A stretch of DNA of 64,000 nucleotides from Sphingobium trunci (GTDB lineage Bacteria; Pseudomonadota; Alphaproteobacteria; Sphingomonadales; Sphingomonadaceae). This document shows positions 15,489 to 23,669 of this stretch, one piece after another. How positions within the stretch are numbered: the stretch's first letter is position 1; each line of letters starts with the position of its first letter. The stretch is from the NCBI RefSeq assembly GCF_022664535.1, contig NZ_JAKUJY010000001.1, positions 1 through 64,000 on the forward strand. Direction: 5' to 3'. A model generated the notes under the pieces. It was not told the DNA's origin. It worked only from the letters and a program-made list of their open reading frames with translations, and did no database searches. Made by a program: the position numbers and the translations under genes.

Positions 15489-16769
15489 ATGGCAGAGGGG
15501 GATAATCCGGACAGCGTCAGCCGACGCGGACTGCTCAAGACGTCGGGAACGGCAGCATTGTTTGCGGCAGTGCAGCAGTCGTTCCCGTCAGGCGCCTTCG
15601 CGGCTGGAACCGGCCCGGAAGTGACCGGCGCGAAGCTGGGTTTCATTGCGCTCACCGATGCGGCGCCGCTGATCATCGCCAGGGAACTCGGCTTTTTCGC
15701 GAAATATGGCATGCCCGACGTGCAGGTCGCCAAGCAGGCGAGCTGGGGAGCGACGCGCGACAATCTGGTGCTGGGCAGCGCCGGTGGCGGCATCGACGGT
15801 GCGCATATCCTGACGCCCATGCCCTATCTGCTGACGCTGGGCGCGATCGGCAGGGCAACGCCGATGAGCATCCTCGCCCGCCTCAACGTCAATGGCCAGG
15901 GCATTTCGGTGTCCAAGGAATATCTGGGTGCCAAGGCTGACATCAGCGCCGCCAAGATGAAGGGCGTGATCGCCCAGCGGAAGGCGTCGGGCAAGAAGAT
16001 CACCATGGCCATGACCTTTCCAGGGGGCACGCATGACCTGTGGATCCGCTACTGGCTGGCGGCCGGGGGCATCGATCCCGACAAGGATGTCGAGCTGATC
16101 ACCATTCCGCCGCCGCAGATGGTCGCGAACATGAAGGCTGATACCATGGATGCCTTCTGCGTGGGTGAGCCCTGGAACGACCAGCTGGTCGCGCAGCAGC
16201 TAGGTTATACCGCGGTATCGACCGGCCAGATGTGGATGAACCATCCCGAAAAGAGCTTTGCGATGCGCTCCGACTGGGTCGCGAAATATCCCAGGGCCGC
16301 GCAGGCGATCACCGCGGCGGTGCTGGAGGCGCAGCGCTGGGCGGATAATCCGAACAATGTCACGCGTCTGGCGGGCGCGATTTCCGGCCGCGATTATCTG
16401 AAATGCCCGATCACTGACATCGCCGACCGTTTGCAGGGCAATTTCACCATGGGCGATGGACGGAAATATCCCAACGCCCCCTTCAGGATGAAGTTCTGGA
16501 ACGGCTATGCCAGCTTCCCCTACATGAGCCACGATCTGTGGTTCCTGACCGAGGAACAGCGCTGGGGCAAGCTGCCCATGTCGCTCGATACCAAGGCTGT
16601 CATCGCCAAGGTCAACCGGTCGGACATCTGGCGCAAGGCTGCTGCGATGCTGGGCGGAAAGGGACCGGCCAGCGACAGCCGCGGCGTCGAGAAATTCTTC
16701 GACGGCAAGAGCTTCGATCCCGCCAATCCCAAGGCCTATCTGGCCAGCCTGACGATCAAGCGCGTCTGA
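15489..16769 (+). CDS. NrtA/CmpA-like ABC transporter substrate-binding protein (Tat-exported)
   Basis: This 426-residue periplasmic binding protein carries a twin-arginine signal (SRRGLLKTSGTAALFAA, about residues 10-26). The mature domain has the NrtA/CmpA style: KLGFIALTDAAPLIIARE, VAKQASWGATRDNLVLG, HILTPMPYLLTLG, MTFPGGTHDLWIRYWLAAGG and DAFCVGEPWNDQLV. Family members bind nitrate, bicarbonate or related small anions. ATG 15489 follows AGGGAAAGGA; the open frame extending to 15306 runs through the leader terminator and is not used. Permease and ATPase genes follow. Nitrate/nitrite is the default guess; other small nitrogen compounds are possible. Confidence 0.85.
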   Translation: MAEGDNPDSVSRRGLLKTSGTAALFAAVQQSFPSGAFAAGTGPEVTGAKLGFIALTDAAPLIIARELGFFAKYGMPDVQVAKQASWGATRDNLVLGSAGGGIDGAHILTPMPYLLTLGAIGRATPMSILARLNVNGQGISVSKEYLGAKADISAAKMKGVIAQRKASGKKITMAMTFPGGTHDLWIRYWLAAGGIDPDKDVELITIPPPQMVANMKADTMDAFCVGEPWNDQLVAQQLGYTAVSTGQMWMNHPEKSFAMRSDWVAKYPRAAQAITAAVLEAQRWADNPNNVTRLAGAISGRDYLKCPITDIADRLQGNFTMGDGRKYPNAPFRMKFWNGYASFPYMSHDLWFLTEEQRWGKLPMSLDTKAVIAKVNRSDIWRKAAAMLGGKGPASDSRGVEKFFDGKSFDPANPKAYLASLTIKRV

Positions 16770-16786
16770 TGGGAAAGGAACAGAGC

Positions 16787-17743
16787 ATGGCTTCGCCATC
16801 ACCCAACGGCAAGAAGGGGCCGTCGGCTTCGGCGGGCGGTTCCACCACCGAGCTGGGGGTCATCCTCCCCTATCCCGAGGAAGCGATCGCACGCCGCAGT
16901 TTCGAGCCGGTCGCGGCACCTGTGCATCCGCTCATGCGGCGGATGCGGGGCATGGCGGCGAGCATGCTGCCGACATTGGTGATGCTCGTGGGGCTGCTGG
17001 CCTTCTGGCAGCTGCTTTGCGGATCGCCGGACGCGGTTTTCCCCAGCCCGCTGAAGGTGTGGCAGGAAAGCCATGACGTCATAGTCCATCCCTTCAAGGG
17101 CGTGGATATCGGCCTCACCCATTTCAGCATTCAGAATGGCGGCGATGTCGGCATTGCCGGACATGTGCTGACCAGCCTCAGCCGGGTGCTGATCGGTTAC
17201 AGCATGGCGGCGGTGGTCGGCGTGGCGCTGGGCATATTGATCGGGCAAAGCGTCTTTGCCTTTCGGGCGCTCGATCCCCTGTTCCAGGTGCTGCGCACCG
17301 TTCCGCCGCTCGCATGGCTGCCGATCAGCCTGGCCATCTTCCAGCAGGCGCAGCCTTCGGCGATCTTCCTGATCTTCATCACCGCGATCTGGCCGGTCAT
17401 ATTGAACACGGCGGCAGGCGTGCAGACCATTCCGGCGGCCTATCGCAATGTCGCCAAGGTGCTGGCGCTCAATCCGTTCGAATATTTCACCCGCATCATG
17501 CTGCCCGCCACGGTACCGCACATGTTCACGGGCCTTCGGATCGGGGTGGGCATGAGCTGGCTTGCCATCGTCGCAGCCGAAATGGTGCAGGGCGGCACCG
17601 GCGTCGGCTTCTTCATCTGGGACAGCTACAACAGCTCGCTGCTGACGGACACCATCGTCGCGCTGATCTGGATCGGCATTGTCGGCTTCGCGCTGGACCG
17701 CATCGTCGCATTCGCCGGCCGTGTCATCGGCCGCGCGAGCTAG
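16787..17743 (+). CDS. NrtB-like ABC transporter permease
   Basis: This 318-residue membrane protein starts with about 50 polar residues. Six or so transmembrane segments follow from about residue 58 (MLPTLVMLVGLLAFWQLL). The BPD_transp_1 core contains the EAA-type loop (AAYRNVAKVLALNPFEYFTR, then IMLPATVPHMFTGLRIG) that docks with the ATPase. The PPLAWLPISLAIF and WLAIVAAEMVQGGTGVGFFIWDSYN segments are characteristic of nitrate/taurine-type permeases. AAGGAA lies 7 nt before ATG 16787; ATG 16769, overlapping the upstream stop, is an alternative. It forms the channel of the transporter encoded by its two neighbours. Confidence 0.88.
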   Translation: MASPSPNGKKGPSASAGGSTTELGVILPYPEEAIARRSFEPVAAPVHPLMRRMRGMAASMLPTLVMLVGLLAFWQLLCGSPDAVFPSPLKVWQESHDVIVHPFKGVDIGLTHFSIQNGGDVGIAGHVLTSLSRVLIGYSMAAVVGVALGILIGQSVFAFRALDPLFQVLRTVPPLAWLPISLAIFQQAQPSAIFLIFITAIWPVILNTAAGVQTIPAAYRNVAKVLALNPFEYFTRIMLPATVPHMFTGLRIGVGMSWLAIVAAEMVQGGTGVGFFIWDSYNSSLLTDTIVALIWIGIVGFALDRIVAFAGRVIGRAS

Positions 17744-17757
17744 GAGGAGACAGGCTC

Positions 17758-18561
17758 ATGAAACAGCGCAGCTATCTCGCGCTAGAGGGCATCACCGTCG
17801 AATTTCCCACCAAGGCCGGGCGCTTTCGTGCCCTCGACGGGATCGATCTGGAGGTCGACAAGGGACAGTTCGTGGCGCTGATCGGCCATTCGGGTTGCGG
17901 CAAGTCGACCTTGCTCAACGCAGTGGCGGGTCTGGTCAAGCCGACGCGCGGCGCGATCTTCCTGGATGGGCAGATCGTCGATGCGCCGGGGCCGGACCGG
18001 GCGGTTGTCTTTCAGGACCATTCGCTGCTTCCCTGGCTGACGGTGGAGGAAAATGTCCGGCTCGCAGTCGACAAGACGGCGGGCGGCAAGAGCAAGTCCG
18101 AACGCAAGGAATGGGTCATGCACAATCTGGAACTGGTCCAGATGGGCCATGCCGCCGCCAGGCGTCCCGGCGAACTGTCCGGCGGCATGAAGCAGCGCGT
18201 CGGCATTGCCCGCGCCATCGCCATGAACCCGCGCGTGCTGTTGATGGACGAGCCGTTCGGCGCGCTGGATGCCCTGACGCGGGCGGCCCTTCAGGATGTG
18301 GTGATGGATTTGCAGGCACGGCTCAACAACACCGTGTTGATGATTACCCATGACGTGGATGAGGCGGTCCTGCTGGCGGACCGGGTGGTCATGATGACCA
18401 ACGGCCCGGCGGCGCGGATCGGTGAGGACCGCGCCGTTTCGCTGGCCCGTCCGCGCAACCGGCTGGAGGCCATCGATGTGCCCGAATATGCCGATGCGCG
18501 CTCGGCCGTCATCCATTTCCTGCACGAGCGTTACCGCAATCCGGCGACGCTCGCGGCCTGA
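17758..18561 (+). CDS. NrtD-like ABC transporter ATP-binding protein
   Basis: This 267-residue ATPase has Walker A GHSGCGKST, signature LSGGMKQR, Walker B VLLMDEPFGALD and the switch histidine in MITHDVDEAVLLADR. The sequence around the Q-loop (PGPDRAVVFQDHSLLPWLTV) is typical of the nitrate-type NrtC/NrtD subfamily. A strong AGGAGGAG precedes ATG 17758, 14 bp after the permease gene. It lacks the NrtC-type fused binding domain. It powers import through the adjacent permease. Confidence 0.9.
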   Translation: MKQRSYLALEGITVEFPTKAGRFRALDGIDLEVDKGQFVALIGHSGCGKSTLLNAVAGLVKPTRGAIFLDGQIVDAPGPDRAVVFQDHSLLPWLTVEENVRLAVDKTAGGKSKSERKEWVMHNLELVQMGHAAARRPGELSGGMKQRVGIARAIAMNPRVLLMDEPFGALDALTRAALQDVVMDLQARLNNTVLMITHDVDEAVLLADRVVMMTNGPAARIGEDRAVSLARPRNRLEAIDVPEYADARSAVIHFLHERYRNPATLAA

Positions 18562-18638
18562 AATCAAGAAATCCGACTGGGAGAGGATGCTCTGGACAAG
18601 GCCCAGAAAAGCCATCGGGAGCAATATAAGGGGGATTT

Positions 18639-19913
18639 ATGAAGAAGGTTTCTATCCTGTTGCCGGCGTCGGCCGTGTCTGCCGTGTCAGGGATGTTTGC
18701 GGTCACGACGCCGGCGCTGGCCCAGGATATCGTGTTCAAGCCGATCGTGGAGGCGCGGCTGCGCTATGAAACGGTCGATCAGGCCGGTCTGGCGCGTGAC
18801 GCCGATGCGGTGACCATGCGGGTTCGGGCCGGTGGGGAGATTTCCAAGGGCCCGTTCGCGTTTCTCGCAGAAGCCGAAGGTACGCTGGCGATCGACGAGG
18901 ATTATAATAGCGGGGTCAACGGCAAGACGCTCTATCCGATTGTCGCCGATCCTGAAACGGTCGAGGCCAACCGGGTGCAGATCCAATATCGCACCAAGCC
19001 GTTGGTCGTGACGGTCGGGCGGCAGCGGATCAATCTGGACGATCAGCGCTTTGTCGGTTCGGTCGCATGGCGCCAGAATGAGCAGACCTTCGATGCGGTG
19101 CGCGTCGAATATATGGGGATCAAGAACCTCAGGATCGACGTCACCTACGCGATTGCCGCGCGGACCATCTGGGGCATTGACGGCGGTAAGTTCGGCGCGG
19201 CCAACCGGCCGACGCAGATCGACGGCGATGACGTCTTTGCCAATGTCTCCTACAAGACGAAACTGGGCACACTGACGGGCTTCGCCTATCTGGTGGATGA
19301 AGATGAGGCGGTGCTGACCCTCCGCCGCAACAGCAGCCAGACCTACGGCGCGCGCTTCGTGGGTGCCCAGCCGCTGTCGAAGACGGTGAAGGTCAGCTAT
19401 CTCGCCAGCTATGCCCGGCAGAGCGACTATGCCACCAATCCGGTCCATTATTCGGCAGACTATGCCCTGGCCGAGCTCGGGCTGGACGTCTCCGCCTTCA
19501 AGCTGACGGCGGGCTATGAATTGCTCGGGTCCGATGCAGGAGCGACCGGGATCGCGGGCGGCTTCGCCTTCCAGACGCCCTTCGCGACGCTGCACAAGTT
19601 CAACGGCTGGGCCGACAAGTTCCTGACCACGCCGGGCACCGGCCTTCAGGACTATTATGGCGGCATCGCCTATACGGTGCCCAAGGTCGGGAAAGCAGGC
19701 CCGCTGGTCGCCTCCTTCATCTACCATCATTTCAGCAGCGATCGGCTGTCGATCCATTATGGCGACGAATATAATGCCCAACTGACGATGAAGCTGAACA
19801 AGCATCTGAGCGCGCTGGTCAAATATGCCGATTATGAGCGCAAGGGCATCGCCAGCTACGCGGGTGACGCGGATACGAGGAAATTCTGGGCGCAGATCGA
19901 TTACGCGCTCTGA
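18639..19913 (+). CDS. Alginate-export-family outer-membrane porin
   Basis: This 424-residue protein has a signal peptide cleaved after TPALAQ (about residue 30) and a series of amphipathic beta strands. It contains the alginate-export (AlgE-like) hallmark VGRQRINLDDQRFVGSVAWR and DAVRVEY. The chain ends FWAQIDYAL with an aromatic-rich final strand. Such porins pass small anionic solutes across the outer membrane. Lying 77 bp after the ABC ATPase gene, it probably supplies the outer-membrane route for the same substrate. It has nothing specifically to do with alginate here; the family name is historical. Confidence 0.82.
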   Translation: MKKVSILLPASAVSAVSGMFAVTTPALAQDIVFKPIVEARLRYETVDQAGLARDADAVTMRVRAGGEISKGPFAFLAEAEGTLAIDEDYNSGVNGKTLYPIVADPETVEANRVQIQYRTKPLVVTVGRQRINLDDQRFVGSVAWRQNEQTFDAVRVEYMGIKNLRIDVTYAIAARTIWGIDGGKFGAANRPTQIDGDDVFANVSYKTKLGTLTGFAYLVDEDEAVLTLRRNSSQTYGARFVGAQPLSKTVKVSYLASYARQSDYATNPVHYSADYALAELGLDVSAFKLTAGYELLGSDAGATGIAGGFAFQTPFATLHKFNGWADKFLTTPGTGLQDYYGGIAYTVPKVGKAGPLVASFIYHHFSSDRLSIHYGDEYNAQLTMKLNKHLSALVKYADYERKGIASYAGDADTRKFWAQIDYAL

Positions 19914-20137
19914 AGTCTGACGACGAACTAGAGTGCGTGGACCAATTCCAGAGAGGCAGTTCTTTACCAATTTCCGCAGGAAGGCCGCTGTTCCAGACAC
20001 ACAGGCGTTGCGGACCCGGACAACGGCCACCCCGGCCTAAAATTGTCAATGCCTTGTTGCACAAAGCCCGTTTGACGCTGCCAGGCGCGTCGCCGACAAC
20101 CCGGTCGGCGATCATCAGGCAAAAGGGATATGGGGCA

Positions 20138-21250
20138 ATGCAGATCCATCGGCGAGGTTTGATGGTGAGCTTGGCCGCTCTGGCCGCAATGCCCCGGCCG
20201 GTGAGGGCTGCCGCGGCGATTGCCGATCCTCAACTGGCGCGGCTCATTGCCGGTATGCCCAAGGCGGAATATCATGTGCATCTCGAGGGCACGTTGGAAG
20301 CGGAAATGAAGTTCGCACTGGCGCAACGCAACGGCCTGAAACTGCCTTTTGCCGATGTGGCGGCGATGAGGGCCAGCTATAAGTTCAACGATCTGCCTAG
20401 TTTTCTCGCAATCTACTACGACGGAATGAAAGTCCTGCTCAAGGAGCAGGATTTCTATGACCTTAGCTACGCCTATCTGGCCAAGGCGGCGTCGCAGAAC
20501 GTTGTTTATACTGAAATGTTCTTTGACCCTCAGGAACATTTGAAGCGCGGGGTGCCCATGGCTGCGGTGATCGGCGGAATCACGCAGGCCCGCCGCGACG
20601 CGCAGGCCACGCTGGGTATCCGATCACAGCTTATCCTTTGCTTTGTGCGCGATCTTTCGGCGGAAAGCGCGATGGCTGCACTGGATGCGGCCCTGCCGTT
20701 CAAGGAGCATCTGGTCGGGGTGGGGCTGGATTCCGATGAGAAAGACAACCCGCCGGAAAAATTCCGAGCCCATTTTGCCAAGGCACGCGCGCATGGCCTG
20801 CATGTGACGGCCCATTGCGATGTCGATCAGGTCGATACGTTGCGCCATATCCGCACGGCTTTGTTGGACCTGAAGGTGGATCGTATCGATCACGGCGGCA
20901 ACATCGTGCAATCGCCGGAACTGGTAGCCATCGCACGTGAGCGCGGCATCTATTTCACGGTCTGCCCTTCCTTTTCCGGCACTTTGCGCGCTGGGATGAA
21001 ACAGCCGGTCGACGTGGTGCGAGCCATGTTGGACGCGGGGCTAAAGGTTACGATCTCGTCGGATGATCCTGCTTATATGGGTAGCGAATATCTGAATGAC
21101 GTTCTGATCCGCGCGGCGGATCGGAGCCATCTGACCAGTGCCGAAATCACGCTGATTGCCCGCAATGGCTTCGAGGCGGCGTGGCTGCCGAAGGCTGACA
21201 AGTCCGCCATGATCGCGCGGCTGGATAACTATGTGCGCTCCACGGTTTGA
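20138..21250 (+). CDS. Exported adenosine/adenine-deaminase-like protein with altered active site
   Basis: This 370-residue protein has an N-terminal RRGLMVSLAALAA stretch resembling a Tat or Sec signal, so it is probably periplasmic. The body matches the adenine deaminase branch of the adenosine deaminase family. It has metal ligands HVH (46/48), a strand FDPQEHLKRGVP, DHGGN (251-255), VCPSFSGTL and SSDDPA (about 309). The canonical HAGE, whose glutamate donates a proton, is replaced by HCDV (226-229), so the usual catalytic Glu is missing. It lies 224 bp after the porin gene and may be a separate transcript. It may act on an unusual purine or pterin, or use a different acid; pure deaminase activity is uncertain. 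Confidence 0.7.
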   Translation: MQIHRRGLMVSLAALAAMPRPVRAAAAIADPQLARLIAGMPKAEYHVHLEGTLEAEMKFALAQRNGLKLPFADVAAMRASYKFNDLPSFLAIYYDGMKVLLKEQDFYDLSYAYLAKAASQNVVYTEMFFDPQEHLKRGVPMAAVIGGITQARRDAQATLGIRSQLILCFVRDLSAESAMAALDAALPFKEHLVGVGLDSDEKDNPPEKFRAHFAKARAHGLHVTAHCDVDQVDTLRHIRTALLDLKVDRIDHGGNIVQSPELVAIARERGIYFTVCPSFSGTLRAGMKQPVDVVRAMLDAGLKVTISSDDPAYMGSEYLNDVLIRAADRSHLTSAEITLIARNGFEAAWLPKADKSAMIARLDNYVRSTV

Positions 21251-21471
21251 GAGCCTGTCTTAAGAGAACTGGAGTGTGCTGGACTTCGGCTCGTCTCGCC
21301 CTGAACTGAATCCCCGCATATTCCAGATCATCCCCCAGGGACGCCATCGCAGCCGGGTTTGTGGAAGGACCGGCGGTGGCGGTGTTTTGCCGTCAGCAGA
21401 TACGTCCTGACCGGAACATCTGGGTGCCTACGTAGGTTTTCCGATTTGCAACCGGATCAAGGAGGGATGCG

Positions 21472-21549
21472 ATGGGCAAGGGGATCTTGCTGTGGCTGCT
21501 GGGCGTGCCAATCCCGGTTATCATTCTTCTCTGGCTGTTCTTTCATTGA
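21472..21549 (+). CDS. 25-residue hydrophobic small membrane peptide
   Basis: ATG 21472 follows a near-perfect Shine-Dalgarno (AAGGAGGG, 5-6 nt spacing). It opens a 25-codon frame beginning MGKGILLWLLGVPIP and ending LLWLFFH before a TGA at 21547. Almost the whole product is one transmembrane segment with a central GVPIP kink. The strong ribosome binding site and clean hydrophobic pattern make a real small protein likely. I recall similar short membrane peptides annotated as hypothetical in sphingomonads, but its function is unknown. Confidence 0.6.
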   Translation: MGKGILLWLLGVPIPVIILLWLFFH

Positions 21550-21602
21550 CGCATGACGCAACCAAAAGCGCATGCGGTCGCCAGAACCGAATTGCTGGAA
21601 AG

Positions 21603-21679
<77 letters not shown>

Positions 21680-21761
21680 GCGCCCTGCGGGCCTTAGCGG
21701 CGAAGACCGCCGCCCGTCAATCTTGCTTTGAACGGTTTCCCGCAGAAACTTCAGTCACATG

Positions 21762-21797
21762 AAAAAGGGCGGACCGTCCCAGACGATCCGCCCTTTC
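21762..21797 (-). terminator. Intrinsic terminator of the lipoprotein gene
   Basis: A 10-bp stem AAAGGGCGGA/TCCGCCCTTT encloses 13 nt. On the minus strand it is followed by a run of T (complement of 21762-21766), 23 nt after the stop of the small lipoprotein gene. Confidence 0.85.
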
Positions 21798-21819
21798 GAA
21801 AATCTCGCTGAAGCGAAGA

Positions 21820-22035
21820 TTACTTGGCGTTCGCAGCGTTGCCCGCAACGTTCGCAGCAGCGTTCGCGGCGTTTTCAGCAGCGTTCGCAGCGTTGTCAGC
21901 AGCGTTAGCGGCATTCTCGACAACGTTCTCGACAACAGCGTTCGAAGCGTTCGCGGTCTCGTTGGCCGGCTTCTCACCGCAAGCGGCGAGGGCCATCAGG
22001 CCGGCCGAAGCGAAAACAACAGCGATCTTCTTCAT
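21820..22035 (-). CDS. Small lipoprotein with heptad Asn/Ala repeats
   Basis: This 71-residue protein has a lipoprotein signal (MKKIAVVFASAGL, lipobox LAAC near residue 19). The remainder is almost only N, A, E, D and V. It resolves into heptads NAANAAD, NAANAAE, NAANAAA and NVAGNAA, and the chain ends NAK with a C-terminal lysine. The repeats are visible in DNA as a 21-bp period. Heptads with alanine at core positions suggest an alanine-zipper coiled coil. A C-terminal Lys on a tiny lipoprotein recalls Lpp/OprI, which attach to peptidoglycan through it. No sequence homology to Lpp is claimed. ATG 22035 fits the signal peptide; an upstream in-frame ATG adds 7 unlikely residues. Confidence 0.8.
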   Translation of the reverse strand: MKKIAVVFASAGLMALAACGEKPANETANASNAVVENVVENAANAADNAANAAENAANAAANVAGNAANAK

Positions 22036-22191
22036 TGTGTACGGCTCCCATAGCATTTTGCCGCGTCAGACACGTCTAAATCGTGACTTACGCGAGCGAC
22101 CCGCATTAACGTGTGCGCTGCACAAATCAATGCTTTTCTGCGTCGGTGAAGCGACAGAATCACGCGACAAGCAGTTGTCTACTATAAAAGT

Positions 22192-23568
22192 TCAGTTAAC
22201 GCCTAGCGATTCCGGGGCATTTGCGGTTTCAAAAAGCGCAACCGCCCAGGCCGCGACATTTTGCCGCAACTGGGCAGGATCGATCTTGTCCAGCGTGTCG
22301 TCCGGCGTGTGGTGAATGTCGAAATAGCGTGACCCGTCCTGTTGAAGATCGATGACGGGAATGCCGGCCTTCACCAGCGGCTCGATGTCGGAGCCACCAC
22401 CAGCGGGCACGCGGCTGACACCGATCCCCAGGGGAGCCAGCCCCGCGCTGATCCGACGGGCGAGGGCGTCATGTCCCTGCGGCAGCTTGAAATCGACGCG
22501 CCACACCCGGTCGGCGCCAAAATCCGATTCCATCGCCATGGCATGAGCTTCCTTGCCATGGGCATCATAATAGGCGCGGCCGCCATTGCCGCCGACTTCC
22601 TCGGCGCCGGCCATCAGCACGCGGATGGTGCGGCGGGGCGTCCCGGCCTTGCCCGCCTGAAGCGCGGCCGCAGCCACGATGCCGCAGCCTGCTCCATCGT
22701 CGATCGCGCCCGTTCCCTGATCCCAGCTATCGAGGTGGCAGGCAGCGACGACCACACCGGCCTTGGGATCACTGCCCGGAATTTCGGCGATGACATTGCC
22801 CGATGGCTGGTCTTTCAGCATCTTCGAGGTGAGCGTCAGGTGAAGTCGGACCGGCTGGCCTCGCGTCACCATGCGGACAAGCTGTTCGGCATCGGGTACG
22901 CTGAGTGCTGCTGCGGGAATGGGTTTCGCGCCCTCGGCCCACATCTGTACGCCGGTATGGGGCTGGCGGTGATTGTCCGTGCCGATGGAGCGGATCAATA
23001 TGGCGATGGCACCCTTTTTCGAAGCGATGCTGGGCCCCTGCCTGCGGGTGGCGCCGAAATAGCCATAGGAACTGCCGTCCTGCGTCGCGTGCATGGCATG
23101 GCTGACAAAGGCGATTTTCCCTTTCAGGCTGCCGTCGGGTGCCGCTTCGAGATCAGAGAGGGTCGGGAAATAGGCGATTTCCCCTTCGATGCCCTTGTCC
23201 GGGGTGGAGGCGCTGTTGCCCAATGCGGCGAGGACCAGATTTTGCGGGAAGGGCGACAGGATGTGCGCCTCGTCATGGCCGCGCAGCCAGACGGGCATGG
23301 TATAGGGTTCCGCACGGACGTTGGCGAACCCGAGCGCCTTCAGCCTTGCGACGGCCCAATCGCGGGCGCGGGCTTCCTGGGGCGTGCCCGCGGGGCGCGG
23401 GCCGACTTCGGTGGTCAGGCCCTCGGTAAAATCCCACGCGATGCTGTCCTTCAGCGCGGCCTCGCGAATCGTGCTGCTGTCGGAGGAGGCCGCGGCGAGG
23501 GAAGGCGTGGTGGTTAAGATGCTGCCGAGGAAAAGGGCGGCGAGCGTGCCCGATCGGATTTTTCGCAT
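22192..23568 (-). CDS. Exported M28-family zinc aminopeptidase/carboxypeptidase
   Basis: This 458-residue protein starts with a signal peptide (MRKIRSGTLAALFLGSIL, cut near SLAAA). It contains a PA-domain-like insert and a C-terminal M28 metallopeptidase domain. Zinc ligands and catalytic residues are visible in ACHLDSWDQGTGAIDDGAG, AEEVGGNGG, ESDFGADR and FDIHHTPDD. The HLDSWD form is close to the plasma glutamate carboxypeptidase-like branch, which cleaves dipeptides. It is divergent from ettA and probably works in the periplasm in peptide turnover. A 12-residue longer start at 23604 would spoil the signal peptide. Confidence 0.85.
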   Translation of the reverse strand: MRKIRSGTLAALFLGSILTTTPSLAAASSDSSTIREAALKDSIAWDFTEGLTTEVGPRPAGTPQEARARDWAVARLKALGFANVRAEPYTMPVWLRGHDEAHILSPFPQNLVLAALGNSASTPDKGIEGEIAYFPTLSDLEAAPDGSLKGKIAFVSHAMHATQDGSSYGYFGATRRQGPSIASKKGAIAILIRSIGTDNHRQPHTGVQMWAEGAKPIPAAALSVPDAEQLVRMVTRGQPVRLHLTLTSKMLKDQPSGNVIAEIPGSDPKAGVVVAACHLDSWDQGTGAIDDGAGCGIVAAAALQAGKAGTPRRTIRVLMAGAEEVGGNGGRAYYDAHGKEAHAMAMESDFGADRVWRVDFKLPQGHDALARRISAGLAPLGIGVSRVPAGGGSDIEPLVKAGIPVIDLQQDGSRYFDIHHTPDDTLDKIDPAQLRQNVAAWAVALFETANAPESLGVN

Positions 23569-23669
23569 GGGTGAAGGCTTACCCGGCCATCCCCCATTTG
23601 CCAATGGCGTCCGCCTCCGCTAACCCCGCCCGGATTTCTAACGTTTGTCCTTTCGGAGCTGCTTCAGCC

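Noticed and set aside
18687..20030. 447-codon open frame on the - strand
   Set aside because: Antisense to the alginate-export porin; Arg/His/Asp-rich shadow composition.
19914..20137. Possible insertion-sequence remnant between porin and deaminase-like genes
   Set aside because: Some words recall IS ends, but there are no terminal inverted repeats, target duplication or transposase fragment.
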